Part shown: positions 55,128 to 63,916 of the stretch, in pieces
Layout: every line of letters starts with the position of its first letter
Position numbering within the stretch: the first letter of the stretch is position 1
NCBI RefSeq assembly: GCF_900110735.1
Contig: NZ_FOET01000016.1
Span: 1-64,000, forward strand
DNA: 64,000 nt
Reading direction: 5' to 3'
DNA from: Streptomyces radiopugnans
GTDB lineage: Bacteria; Actinomycetota; Actinomycetes; Streptomycetales; Streptomycetaceae
Translations under genes and position numbers: made by a program
Notes under the pieces: generated by a model
Told to the model about the DNA's origin: nothing
The model's input: the letters and a program-made list of their open reading frames with translations, nothing else
The model's database searches: none

Positions 55128-55883
55128 ATGCCCTACGACCCGTCGGCCTTTCCCCCCTTCGCCGTCACCGTCGATCTGGTCGTGCTCACCGTGCGAAGGC
55201 ACGCCCTGTGCGCGCTGGTCGTACGCCGGGGCGAACCTCCGTACCAGGGACGGTGGGCACTGCCCGGAGGCTTCGTGCGCATCGAGGAGGACCTCGGGGC
55301 CGCGGCCGCCCGCGAACTCACCGAGGAGACCGGGCTGCGCGTCCAGGGGCCGGACGACCTGCACACCGGCGCCCATCTCGAACAGCTCGCCACCTATGGT
55401 GATCCGGGGCGGGACCCGCGGATGCGGGTGGTCAGCGTCGCCCATCTGGTACTGGCCCCCGACCTGCCCACCCCCACGGCCGGCGGCGACGCCGACAGCG
55501 TCCGCTGGGCGCCGGTGGACGCCCTGCTGCCTTCCGGGGGCGGCCCGGACCGAAGCGGAGAGCAGCCCGCTCTGCTGGCCTTCGACCACTCCAGGATCCT
55601 CGCGGACGGGGTGGAGCGGGCCCGGTCGAAGATCGAGTACTCCTCGCTCGCCACCGCCTTCTGCCCGCCGGAGTTCACCGTGGGGGAACTGCGGCGGGTC
55701 TACGAAGCGGTGTGGGGCGTCGCACTCGACCCGAGGAACTTCCACCGCAAGGTCACCGGCACCCCGGGCTTCCTGGTGCCCACCGGCGGTACGACGACCC
55801 GTCAGGGCGGCCGGCCCGCACAGTTGTTCCGGGCCGGTGGCGCCACGGTGCTGAACCCGCCGATGCTGCGCCCGGAAGTCTGA
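55128..55883 (+). CDS. NUDIX-domain protein with C-terminal winged helix (NrtR-like)
   Basis: NUDIX fold at residues 10-150: GRWALPGGFVRIEEDLGAA leads into the box with RELTEETGL, keeping the Glu residues for hydrolysis. The C-terminal part (about 165-250) is a winged helix (IEYSSLATAFCPPEFTVGELR, YEAVWGVALDPRNFHRKV), the layout of NrtR-type transcriptional regulators of NAD metabolism that sense ADP-ribose. 251 residues. A palindrome overlaps its promoter. No NAD-synthesis gene is adjacent, so the regulon is unknown. Confidence 0.85.
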   Translation: MPYDPSAFPPFAVTVDLVVLTVRRHALCALVVRRGEPPYQGRWALPGGFVRIEEDLGAAAARELTEETGLRVQGPDDLHTGAHLEQLATYGDPGRDPRMRVVSVAHLVLAPDLPTPTAGGDADSVRWAPVDALLPSGGGPDRSGEQPALLAFDHSRILADGVERARSKIEYSSLATAFCPPEFTVGELRRVYEAVWGVALDPRNFHRKVTGTPGFLVPTGGTTTRQGGRPAQLFRAGGATVLNPPMLRPEV

Positions 55884-56054
55884 GGGAGGAAGGGGTCGAA
55901 TCTCCGTCTTTCCCCGGAGCGGCGCTCGGCCCGCGGACCTTCCGGCCGACGAGCCGGCACGCCTCTCACCAGCGGATCCGGGGCCATCAGCGGTCCCGCG
56001 CCGCCACAGGTGCGCGCCGTCTGCCGCATATGCCCGATCGGAAGACCGTTTCTT

Positions 56055-56062
56055 TCCGATAA
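56055..56062 (+). promoter_or_regulatory. Candidate sigma-WhiG -10 element upstream of whiH
   Basis: TCCGATAA matches 7/8 of the sigma-WhiG/FliA -10 (GCCGATAA), 92 bases before the whiH GTG. A TAAA -35 at 15-16 bp spacing was not found, which weakens the call. Confidence 0.45.
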
Positions 56063-56154
56063 GGCGTCAATCGCGAGGAGACCACTGATCACCCTTTCGT
56101 GTGCTTTTCACCAAAGCCCTCAAGGCCGTCCGGAGCACCGCCGACAAAGGATGC

Positions 56155-57141
56155 GTGACTACCCTTGCGCACACCATGATGACCTCGGCTCGCTCCGCCG
56201 ACTCCGGCCTCACGGGTTCGGGCGAGCCGGACCGTTACGCCTATGCCGAGTCGACCGGCTCGACCCGTGCCACCACCGTCCCCGCGTGGGACGGCGGCGA
56301 AGCGGACATGGCCCGGGCCGGACGACGTGCCGCCGGAAGCCGGGGGCGCGGGCTGCACGGCCAACTCGTACAGCAACTGGGACAGATGATCGTCTCCGGA
56401 GACCTCGGCGCCGACCGTCCCCTCGTACCCGAGGAGATCGGCCAGCGCTTCGAGGTGTCGCGCACCGTCGTCCGCGAGTCGCTCCGGGTCCTCGAGGCCA
56501 AGGGCCTGGTCAGTGCCCGCCCCAATGTCGGAACGCGGGTCCGGCCGGTCAGCGACTGGAATCTCCTCGACCCCGACATCATCGAGTGGCGCGCCTTCGG
56601 CCCGCAGCGCGACGACCAGCGCCGCGAGCTGTGCGAGCTGCGCTGGGCCATCGAGCCGCTGGCCGCCCGCCTCGCCGCGGACCGCAGCGGTGACGAGGTG
56701 CAGCAGCGGCTCGCGGACATGGTCGAGATCATGGGCCACACGCTCGCCCAGGGAGACAGTCTGACCTTCTCCCGGGCCGACGCCGAGTTCCACGCCCTGC
56801 TCCTGCAGGCCGCCGGCAACCGGATGCTGGAGCACCTCTCCGGCATCGTCGGCGCGGCTCTCCAGGTCTCCGGGGCGCCCGCCGCCGGATGTGAGCGTCC
56901 CACCGAGGCATCCCTGGCGCACCACCGCAGGATCGCCGAAGCCGTAGCCTCCGGGGAGGCGGTCGCCGCGGAGAACGCGGTGCGCCAGCTGCTCGCGGTC
57001 TCCTCCGAGGTGGCCGTCCCCGCGGCGCCCGGTGCGCCCACTCCGGCCGCCCCCGCGCCCTCCGAGGCCCAGGCCTCCGCTGCGGCTCCGGCCGCGGGCG
57101 GCGGCTCCGACCACGTGGTGCCGGCGCCCCGCGAGCACTGA
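56155..57141 (+). CDS. whiH: GntR/FadR-family regulator, sporulation factor WhiH
   Basis: Regulator needed for sporulation septation in aerial hyphae of S. coelicolor, where it sits just before hrdB as here. Winged-helix HTH at about residues 60-125 (GLHGQLVQQLGQMIVSGDLG, EEIGQRFEVSRTVVRESLRV, EAKGLVSARPNVGTRV) and an FCD ligand domain (CELRWAIEPLAARLAADRS, DAEFHALLLQAAGNRMLEHL). The N-terminus is extended and the last 40 residues are Ala/Pro-rich. 328 residues from GTG 56155 (AAAGGA upstream). Assignment rests on family plus synteny. Confidence 0.8.
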   Translation: MTTLAHTMMTSARSADSGLTGSGEPDRYAYAESTGSTRATTVPAWDGGEADMARAGRRAAGSRGRGLHGQLVQQLGQMIVSGDLGADRPLVPEEIGQRFEVSRTVVRESLRVLEAKGLVSARPNVGTRVRPVSDWNLLDPDIIEWRAFGPQRDDQRRELCELRWAIEPLAARLAADRSGDEVQQRLADMVEIMGHTLAQGDSLTFSRADAEFHALLLQAAGNRMLEHLSGIVGAALQVSGAPAAGCERPTEASLAHHRRIAEAVASGEAVAAENAVRQLLAVSSEVAVPAAPGAPTPAAPAPSEAQASAAAPAAGGGSDHVVPAPREH

Positions 57142-57528
57142 CGTCCGGTACCGGCCGCACCGGCGCGGTGTCGCCGGATCCCGCCCGGCGGGATCCGGCG
57201 ACGTCCTTCCGGCCGGTTCGCCCGCTTCCGCGGTGCCGACCCGCGGCGCCGACCACTCCGGACCGCGGCCGGTGATAAGTCACCGTATGGGGATCTCTGT
57301 CCTTCTATGTCATGTGACCCGGGACACTCCGGTTGGGCGTAACGCTTCGCGTGGCAGCGCGATGACTCAAGAGGTGGCAGCTACCGGGGGAATACGGACG
57401 CCGCATCCGGCGCTGTAGTCTCCCCTGTCGCTCCGCCCGAGCCGCCGGTCATCCCCGCCGGGGCTTGCAGGTCCCGGATCCCTCGCGGGCGGGGCCGAAG
57501 CCGTTTCCATCGTTCCGAGAGGTTGTTC
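57142..57528. promoter_or_regulatory. whiH-hrdB intergenic region
   Basis: 387 bp. Holds the whiH terminator, a palindrome GTGACCCGGGACAC at 57314-57327 and the hrdB promoter(s), which could not be placed precisely. In Streptomyces the main hrdB promoter is read by the ECF factor ShbA; its -35/-10 were not identified with confidence. Confidence 0.4.
57170..57202 (+). terminator. whiH terminator
   Basis: 16-base complementary arms (57170-57185 and 57187-57202) around one base, in practice about 15 bp with a 3-base loop, 28 bp past the stop. Confidence 0.8.
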
Positions 57529-59106
57529 GTGTCGGCCAGCACATCCCGTACGCTCCCTGCGGAGATCGCCGAGTCCGCGTCTGTGATGGCGCTCATTGAG
57601 CGGGGAAAGGCCGAGGGGCAGATCGCCGGCGACGATGTGCGTCGGGCCTTCGAGGCCGACCAGATTCCGCCGACCCAGTGGAAGAACGTCCTGCGCAGTC
57701 TCAACCAGATCCTCGATGAGGAGGGTGTGACGCTGATGGTGAGTGCCGCGGAGGCCCCCAAGCGCACCCGGAAGAGCGTCGCAGCGAAGGCCCCGGCCAA
57801 ACGCACCGCGACCAAGACGGTCGCCGCCAAGAAGACCGCTGTCAGGAAGGCCGCTCCGGCCGCCGCCCCCGAGGATCCCGCCGAGGACGCGGAGGGGACC
57901 GCCGAGGAGGCCGCGGCCAAGCCCGCCAAGAAGGCCGCCGCCAAGAAGGCGCCCGCGAAGAAGACCGCGGCCAGGAAGACCGCGGCCAAGAAGGCGCCCG
58001 CGAAGAAGACCGCCGCCAAGAAGACGGACGTCGACGAGCTGCTCGAGGGCGACGAGGACGTCGTCGACGAGCCTCCGATCAAGGGCGGCAAGGTGGCCGA
58101 GGACCCTGCGGCGGAGCCCAAGAGCGAGAACGAGGGCTTCGTCCTGTCCGACGAGGACGAGGACGACGCCCCCGCCCAGCAGGTCGCCGCGGCGGGCGCC
58201 ACCGCCGACCCGGTCAAGGACTACCTCAAGCAGATCGGCAAGGTCCCCCTGCTCAACGCCGAGCAGGAGGTCGAGCTGGCCAAGCGCATCGAGGCCGGTC
58301 TCTTCGCCGAGGACAAGCTCGCCAACAGCGACAAGATCGCCCCCAAGCTCAAGCGCGAGCTGGAGATCATCGCCGAGGACGGCCGCCGGGCCAAGAACCA
58401 CCTCCTGGAGGCCAACCTCCGTCTGGTGGTCTCGCTGGCCAAGCGCTACACCGGCCGGGGCATGCTCTTCCTGGACCTGATCCAGGAGGGCAACCTGGGC
58501 CTGATCCGCGCGGTCGAGAAGTTCGACTACACCAAGGGCTACAAGTTCTCCACCTACGCGACCTGGTGGATCCGCCAGGCCATCACCCGCGCCATGGCCG
58601 ACCAGGCGCGCACCATCCGCATTCCGGTGCACATGGTCGAGGTGATCAACAAGCTCGCGCGCGTCCAGCGCCAGATGCTCCAGGACCTGGGCCGCGAGCC
58701 CACTCCGGAGGAGCTGGCCAAGGAGCTCGACATGACCCCGGAGAAGGTCGTCGAGGTCCAGAAGTACGGTCGCGAGCCGATCTCCCTGCACACCCCGCTG
58801 GGCGAGGACGGCGACAGCGAGTTCGGTGACCTCATCGAGGACTCCGAGGCGGTCGTCCCGGCCGACGCGGTCAGCTTCACGCTCCTGCAGGAGCAGCTCC
58901 ACTCCGTGCTCGACACCCTCAGCGAGCGCGAGGCAGGCGTGGTCTCGATGCGCTTCGGCCTCACCGACGGCCAGCCCAAGACGCTGGACGAGATCGGCAA
59001 GGTCTACGGCGTGACCCGTGAGCGGATCCGCCAGATCGAGTCCAAGACGATGTCGAAGCTGCGCCACCCCTCCCGTTCGCAGGTTCTGCGGGACTACCTC
59101 GACTGA
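57529..59106 (+). CDS. hrdB: Principal RNA polymerase sigma factor HrdB
   Basis: Essential vegetative sigma-70. Region 1.1-like N-terminus (MALIERGKAEGQIAGDDVRR), then an Ala/Lys repeat segment (about residues 85-170, units such as KKAPAKKTAARKTAAKK), an acidic stretch, region 1.2 (DPVKDYLKQIGKVPLL), 2.1-2.4 (LLEANLRLVVSLAKRYTGRG, FSTYATWWIRQAITRAMADQ), region 3 and 4.2 (GVTRERIRQIESKTMSKLRH). GTG 57529 is chosen over TTG 57523 since GAGAGG is 6 bases upstream and the protein then starts SASTSRTLP as in S. coelicolor. 525 residues. Confidence 0.97.
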   Translation: MSASTSRTLPAEIAESASVMALIERGKAEGQIAGDDVRRAFEADQIPPTQWKNVLRSLNQILDEEGVTLMVSAAEAPKRTRKSVAAKAPAKRTATKTVAAKKTAVRKAAPAAAPEDPAEDAEGTAEEAAAKPAKKAAAKKAPAKKTAARKTAAKKAPAKKTAAKKTDVDELLEGDEDVVDEPPIKGGKVAEDPAAEPKSENEGFVLSDEDEDDAPAQQVAAAGATADPVKDYLKQIGKVPLLNAEQEVELAKRIEAGLFAEDKLANSDKIAPKLKRELEIIAEDGRRAKNHLLEANLRLVVSLAKRYTGRGMLFLDLIQEGNLGLIRAVEKFDYTKGYKFSTYATWWIRQAITRAMADQARTIRIPVHMVEVINKLARVQRQMLQDLGREPTPEELAKELDMTPEKVVEVQKYGREPISLHTPLGEDGDSEFGDLIEDSEAVVPADAVSFTLLQEQLHSVLDTLSEREAGVVSMRFGLTDGQPKTLDEIGKVYGVTRERIRQIESKTMSKLRHPSRSQVLRDYLD

Positions 59107-59124
59107 CCCGTCGGGTCCGTCCAC

Positions 59125-59179
59125 GGATGCCGAAGGGCCCGGAACCCCCGCATCGGGGGTTCCGGGCCCTTCGGCATCC
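59125..59179 (+). terminator. hrdB terminator
   Basis: Perfect 26-bp stem (59125-59150 with 59154-59179) and CAT loop, 18 bp past the stop; the longest perfect hairpin noticed in the window. Confidence 0.9.
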
Positions 59180-59369
59180 GCACCGTGGCGCGCGGGTGCG
59201 GGCGGTTCTCCGGATGCGGAAGTAGCCCGCATGGCTCACTCTGGGGTGAGGCGGGGACGAGCGCAGGCTCAGGGAGGTCCCATGCGCCCTTCTCCCGGCG
59301 TGCGGGAGCCCTCGCGCCCTCCCCGTCACGTCGCCGCCCGCCGCGCCCGCCTGTGCCCGGATACGGCAA

Positions 59370-59404
59370 ACGGGCGGCCGCCCCGCGAGGGGGCGACCGC
59401 CCGT
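59370..59404 (-). terminator. Terminator of the DUF7455-like gene
   Basis: Arms ACGGGCGG (59370-59377) and CCGCCCGT (59397-59404) with inner CCCC/GGGG pairing, 64 bp past the minus-strand stop. Confidence 0.65.
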
Positions 59405-59468
59405 GGCGTCCGGCCCTGGGCCGGTCCGAGCTCGTCGGATGGGGACGCGTTCGCCGTCGGCCGGCAGG

Positions 59469-59699
59469 TCAGTGCTCGCCGTCACCCGCCGTCGCGGGGG
59501 TGGCGTTGAGCCGTTCGGTCTCGTCCTGTATCTCCGCAGCGATCTTCTTGAGTTCCGGCTCGAACTTGCGGCCGTGGTGGGCGCAGAACAGCAGCTCTCC
59601 ACCGCTGACGAGCACAACACGCAGGTATGCCTGGGCGCCGCAGCGGTCGCAGCGGTCAGCGGCCGTCAGCGGGCTCGCGGGGGTCAGAACAGTAGTCAC
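59469..59699 (-). CDS. Small zinc-ribbon-like protein (DUF7455 type)
   Basis: 76-residue protein typical of actinobacteria beside hrdB. Two Cys/His pairs form a likely zinc ribbon: DRCDRCGAQAY and LLFCAHHGRKFEP. The C-terminal helix is acidic and charged. GTG start with GAAGAGG 4 bases upstream. Function unknown. Divergent from parE. Confidence 0.8.
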   Translation of the reverse strand: MTTVLTPASPLTAADRCDRCGAQAYLRVVLVSGGELLFCAHHGRKFEPELKKIAAEIQDETERLNATPATAGDGEH

Positions 59700-59968
59700 G
59701 TCGCCTCTTCTCTAGCTCGACGAGCTGTCGTACCAGGGTCAACATCCAACCAGGCCGAAAACGTTCCCGCTCGTGGCTTTTCCTCGAAAATCTCTGTGTG
59801 AGGTGGCTGACATGTTGCCGGTTGGCGGCGAATGAGCCGTTTACAGAGATGTGTTGATCTTTGCCGTCTTCATGTTGTGTGTTCGGTTGTCTCCTCCGGC
59901 GCCGGTCTCGCCGGTGTCGTTCCAGAGGACGTGCCCGGAGCCTAGATGGTTCATGCCCGGAAGGGAAC

Positions 59969-59984
59969 GTGATGTACACGTCAC
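59969..59984. promoter_or_regulatory. Imperfect palindrome GTGA-N8-TCAC upstream of parE
   Basis: GTGATGTACACGTCAC, 6 of 8 base pairs symmetric. It resembles a CRP/FNR or GntR-type operator, but the spacing is 2 bases longer than the CRP consensus. Confidence 0.45.
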
Positions 59985-59996
59985 CCGGACGAGTTA

Positions 59997-60012
59997 TCGA
60001 ACGTTTGGTCGA
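59997..60012. promoter_or_regulatory. Candidate LexA/SOS-type box upstream of parE
   Basis: TCGAACGTTTGGTCGA: one mismatch from CGAAC-N4-GTTCG. It lies 9 bases before a TAGCAT -10 candidate, a position where a repressor would block transcription. Confidence 0.45.
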
Positions 60013-60128
60013 CGCTGGTTTAGCATGGGCCTTCTCCTGGGTGGCTTCACCTTGGCTCTCCATGGCCTCGGTACCCTCTGACCCGCAAGACAGCCATCCC
60101 CAGCGAAATTCAGCGAGGAGCGAACCGC

Positions 60129-62282
60129 GTGACCGCCGAGACTCCCCTGGCCTCCGGCAGGGGAAACCCCATGCCGTCCACCGCCCTGCTCACGGGCGCG
60201 GACCGTGACGGTTCCAACTACACCGCGCGGCACCTGCTCGTCCTCGAGGGGCTGGAGGCGGTGCGCAAGCGGCCCGGCATGTACATCGGCTCCACCGACA
60301 GCCGCGGCCTCATGCACTGCCTCTGGGAGATCATCGACAACTCGGTCGACGAGGCCCTCGGAGGGCACTGCGACCACATCGAGGTCATCCTCCGGGAGGA
60401 CGGCTCCGTCGAGGTGCAGGACAACGGCCGCGGCATCCCCGTCGACATCGAGCCCAAGACGGGACTGTCGGGCGTCGAGGTCGTGATGACCAAACTGCAC
60501 GCCGGCGGAAAGTTCGGAGGCGGCTCGTACGCGGCCTCCGGCGGTCTGCACGGCGTCGGCGCGTCCGTCGTCAACGCCCTGTCCGCCCGCCTCGACGTCG
60601 AGGTGGACCGCGACGGCCGCACGCACTCCGTCAGCTTCCGGCGCGGCGTCCCGGGCATCTTCACCGAGTCCGGTCCGGACGCCCCCTTCGACCCGACGAG
60701 CGGCCTGCGCAAGGGCAAGAAGATCCCCAAGACCCGTACCGGCACCCGTGTGCGGTACTGGGCCGACCGCCAGATCTTCCTCAAGGACGCCCGGCTCTCC
60801 TTGGAGAACCTGCACGCACGTGCCCGCCAGACCGCCTTCCTGGTGCCCGGCCTGACGATCGTCGTCCGCGACGAGCGCGGGCTCGACGGCGCGTCGCCCG
60901 GGAAGCCCGAGGAGGAGGTCTTCCACTACGACGGCGGCATCAGCGAGTTCTGCGAGTACCTCGCCCCGGACCGGCCGCTGTGCGACGTGCTGCGCCTGAC
61001 GGGCCAGGGCACCTTCAAGGAGACCGTCCCCGTCCTGGACGAGCGCGGCCACATGATCCCCACCGAGGTCACCCGCGAGCTGGGCGTGGACGTCGCGCTG
61101 CGCTGGGGGACGGGGTACGACACCACGGTCAGGTCGTTCGTCAACATCATCGCCACACCCAAGGGCGGCACCCATGTCGCGGGCTTCGAGCGCGCGGTCA
61201 CCCGCACGGTGAACGAGGTGCTGCGCTCCGCCAAGCTGCTGCGCGTCGCCGAGGACGACATCGTCAAGGACGACGCCCTGGAGGGCATGACGGCGGTCGT
61301 CACCGTGCGGCTGGCCGAGCCGCAGTTCGAGGGGCAGACCAAGGAGGTGCTGGGCACCTCGGCCGCCTCCCGGATCGTCGCCCAGGTGGTCTCCAAGGAG
61401 CTCAAGGCCTTTCTGACCTCCACCAAGCGCGACGCCAGGCAGCAGGCCCGCTCGGTGCTGGAGAAGGCCGTGGCCGCGGCCCGCACCCGCATCGCCGCAC
61501 GCCAGCACAAGGAGGCCCAGCGCCGCAAGACCGCGCTGGAGTCCTCCGCCCTGCCGGCCAAGCTCGCCGACTGCCGCAGCGACGACGTCGAGCGCAGCGA
61601 GCTGTTCATCGTCGAGGGGGACTCGGCGCTCGGCACCGCCAAACTCGCCCGGAACTCCGAGTTCCAGGCACTGCTGCCGATCCGCGGCAAGATCCTCAAC
61701 GTCCAGAAGTCGTCCGTCTCCGACATGCTGAAGAACGCCGAGTGCGGCGCGATCATCCAGGTCATAGGGGCGGGCTCCGGCCGGACGTTCGACATCGACC
61801 AGGCCCGCTACGGCAAGGTCATCTTCCTGGCCGACGCCGACGTCGACGGCGCGCACATCCGCTGCCTGCTGCTGACGCTCTTCCAGCGCTACATGAGGCC
61901 GATGGTCGAGCAGGGCCGGGTCTTCTCGGCGGTGCCGCCGCTGCACCGGATCGAGCTGATCAACCCCCGGCGGGGCCAGGCGAAGTACATCTACACCTAC
62001 TCCGACAACGAGCTGCGCCAGACCCTGCTGGAGCTGCAGGGCAAGGGGATCCGCTTCAAGGACTCCATCCAGCGCTACAAGGGTCTGGGCGAGATGGACG
62101 CCGACCAGCTCGCGGAGACGACGATGGATCCGCGCCACCGCACCCTGCGGCGCATCAACATCAGCGACCTGGAGGCCGCCGAGAAGACCTTCGACCTGCT
62201 GATGGGCAACGAGGTCGCGCCGCGCAAGGAGTTCATCACCACTTCCGCGGCCACGCTGGACCGCTCCCGGATCGACGTCTGA
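60129..62282 (+). CDS. parE: Type IIA topoisomerase subunit B (ParE, second GyrB-like)
   Basis: ATPase subunit of topoisomerase IV, decatenating replicated chromosomes with ParC. GHKL motifs: EIIDNSVDEALGG, VQDNGRGIPVD and GLHGVGASVVNALS; transducer domain; TOPRIM with FIVEGDSALGTAKLARNSEF and DADVDGAHIRCLLL. The usual EGDSAGGSAK of GyrB is EGDSALGTAK here, and the following residues differ too. 717 residues. GTG start with GGAGCGAACC upstream. parC is not in the window. Confidence 0.93.
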   Translation: MTAETPLASGRGNPMPSTALLTGADRDGSNYTARHLLVLEGLEAVRKRPGMYIGSTDSRGLMHCLWEIIDNSVDEALGGHCDHIEVILREDGSVEVQDNGRGIPVDIEPKTGLSGVEVVMTKLHAGGKFGGGSYAASGGLHGVGASVVNALSARLDVEVDRDGRTHSVSFRRGVPGIFTESGPDAPFDPTSGLRKGKKIPKTRTGTRVRYWADRQIFLKDARLSLENLHARARQTAFLVPGLTIVVRDERGLDGASPGKPEEEVFHYDGGISEFCEYLAPDRPLCDVLRLTGQGTFKETVPVLDERGHMIPTEVTRELGVDVALRWGTGYDTTVRSFVNIIATPKGGTHVAGFERAVTRTVNEVLRSAKLLRVAEDDIVKDDALEGMTAVVTVRLAEPQFEGQTKEVLGTSAASRIVAQVVSKELKAFLTSTKRDARQQARSVLEKAVAAARTRIAARQHKEAQRRKTALESSALPAKLADCRSDDVERSELFIVEGDSALGTAKLARNSEFQALLPIRGKILNVQKSSVSDMLKNAECGAIIQVIGAGSGRTFDIDQARYGKVIFLADADVDGAHIRCLLLTLFQRYMRPMVEQGRVFSAVPPLHRIELINPRRGQAKYIYTYSDNELRQTLLELQGKGIRFKDSIQRYKGLGEMDADQLAETTMDPRHRTLRRINISDLEAAEKTFDLLMGNEVAPRKEFITTSAATLDRSRIDV

Positions 62283-62314
62283 CCCGCGGAGTCCCAGGCC
62301 CTCCGCCGCCTTCG

Positions 62315-62355
62315 CCGCGCCTCCGCCCCCGGCCCGTCCGGGGGCGGAGGCGCGG
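62315..62355 (+). terminator. parE terminator
   Basis: 16-bp perfect arms (62315-62330 and 62340-62355), extendable by two inner pairs, 32 bp after the stop and followed by CTCTTTC. Confidence 0.85.
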
Positions 62356-62484
62356 CTCTTTCGGCCCAGGTCACGGCCCGGCGGCCCGCCGGGCCGCGGG
62401 AGCGGCTCGGTGAATCCTCCCCTGAAAGGGTGAAGAGTCCGGATTGGTCTCCCGTGAGGCCCGGAGCCCTGCCCATCCTGGGAC

Positions 62485-62955
62485 ATGCGGATCGACGACC
62501 CCTGGCACGACACCCTCGCCTCCGGCTGGGGGGAGGAGCACGGCGCCACCGCGGCGCCCTTCCCCCGGCGGGCCGCTCCCGGCACGGCGGCCGCCACCGC
62601 CGCCCGCCTCACCCGCCCCCGCGGAGCCGCCCTCCGCGGGACGCGCGGTCGCCACCGCCGCCTCGTCCTGTCCGCCGGCGCCGCCCTCCTCGCCTGCCAC
62701 CTGGCGTACCTGGTCGCGGTCACCGCCGTGCCCGCCGCTGCGGGCCGGACACTGGGCGGCGGACCCGTCACGGCGGGCACGGCCGCCGGGCTCGCGCAGT
62801 TCGCCGCCGTCTGCCTGCTGGTTTGGGCGTACGCCCGCCACACGCGTCCGCGCAGGGACGGGCGCGTGGAGGCCTCCGAGCCGTGCCGGTGCGGACACGA
62901 ACCGTTCGGCGCGGCGGGCACGGCGGCCCAGGGGAGGGGAGACCGGGCCCGGTGA
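62485..62955 (+). CDS. DUF485-like small membrane protein
   Basis: 156 residues. The basic N-terminal region (RLTRPRGAALRGTRGRHRR) precedes two membrane helices (about residues 58-80 and 95-115: AAGLAQFAAVCLLVWAYARH), the DUF485 layout. The last 40 residues are charged with two Cys (EPCRCGHEP). DUF485 proteins usually accompany acetate/solute symporters; none is present here. No clear ribosome site. Confidence 0.6.
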   Translation: MRIDDPWHDTLASGWGEEHGATAAPFPRRAAPGTAAATAARLTRPRGAALRGTRGRHRRLVLSAGAALLACHLAYLVAVTAVPAAAGRTLGGGPVTAGTAAGLAQFAAVCLLVWAYARHTRPRRDGRVEASEPCRCGHEPFGAAGTAAQGRGDRAR

Positions 62956-63004
62956 CCGGCGCGCGACCGGGCCACGCCCCGCCCCGGCCCCGGGGGAAGG
63001 TGGG

Positions 63005-63916
63005 TCAGAGCGGGGTCACGTCCACGGCCGTCATGCGGGGCTGTACGGCGGGGACGGCGCCGCAGCTCGCGGCCACGGGCGGGACGTCGGTGTCCTCGGT
63101 GACCGTGACACGCCAGGAACGGCCGTCGGTGTGGGCCACCGTGACGCTCCACCGCGGGGCGGCGCCCGCGGTGCCGGTGACCGCCAGGGCGTCGGCGCCC
63201 GCCTCGCCCGTCAGCTCGCGCACCGCCAGATCGGCGGCCTGGCCCGGCCGGTCCCAGGCGGACCGGCCCCGGCACCCGTCGGTGGCGATCCGGCCGCGCC
63301 GCAACTCGTCCAGCACGCCCTTGACGGCGTGGCCCCCCAGCCTGCCGTACACGTAGCCGTACGGCAGGACCAGCAGGGTGGGGGCGAAGCGATGGCCGCC
63401 GATGTGGGTGGTCTCCCACACCTCGCAGGCCTCCGAGGCCGCCAGTTCGGCCGCCAGCGGGCGGCCCAGGGCGGCGCAGCAGCGGTCGCGCCTGCCGTTG
63501 GTGCACACCAGGGCCAGGGGATCGCCGCCGTACGGCTCCCACAGCCCGCCGTGGTCGCCCGCGCCCAGCGAGGCCATGGCGGTCGCGTCGAGGCCGTACA
63601 ACTCGTCCGGGCCGGTGAGCAGGGCGGTACGCACCCAGGACCGGCCGGGGAGGGTGTGGGCGAGGTAGACGCGGCGGAGGGCGGGTCCGTGGCGGTCCGG
63701 ATGGCGGCCGGGGCGGCGGATCAGCGCGACCCGTACGCCGGTGCCGTCGGCGGCCCGCTCCAGCGCACGGCCGAGCACCGGGTCGAGACGGCTGTCGGTG
63801 AGGGCCTTGGCCCCCCACGGCCCGGGCTGCTCGACCAGCAGCCACGTCCGGGCGGTCGCGGCGGTGGCGGCCGGCGGTTCGGCCAGCGCCCGGGAGGCGG
63901 TCGAACAGGTACTCAC
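63005..63916 (-). CDS. Sucrase/ferredoxin-like family protein
   Basis: Thioredoxin-fold [2Fe-2S] ferredoxin-like protein. N-terminal WLLVEQPGPWGAKALTDSRL and the central Cys-rich loop VCTNGRRDRCCAALGRPLA (about residues 135-155) with HIGGHRFAPTLLVLP and GYVYGRLGG mark the family. 303 residues; GTG start. Function unknown; some relatives are redox or aldehyde-tolerance proteins. The last 84 bp of the window after its start hold no gene. Confidence 0.85.
   Translation of the reverse strand: MSTCSTASRALAEPPAATAATARTWLLVEQPGPWGAKALTDSRLDPVLGRALERAADGTGVRVALIRRPGRHPDRHGPALRRVYLAHTLPGRSWVRTALLTGPDELYGLDATAMASLGAGDHGGLWEPYGGDPLALVCTNGRRDRCCAALGRPLAAELAASEACEVWETTHIGGHRFAPTLLVLPYGYVYGRLGGHAVKGVLDELRRGRIATDGCRGRSAWDRPGQAADLAVRELTGEAGADALAVTGTAGAAPRWSVTVAHTDGRSWRVTVTEDTDVPPVAASCGAVPAVQPRMTAVDVTPL

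Larger units (their letters stand above)
59107..59468. other. hrdB 3' intergenic region
   Basis: 362 bp with the hrdB terminator at its start and the terminator of the minus-strand small gene at 59370-59404. No gene between them is supported. Confidence 0.5.
59700..60128. promoter_or_regulatory. Divergent region between the zinc-ribbon gene and parE
   Basis: 429 bp, AT-richer than its surroundings, with two palindromic sites annotated separately and a TAGCAT -10 candidate at 60021-60026. No gene is supported. Confidence 0.5.
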
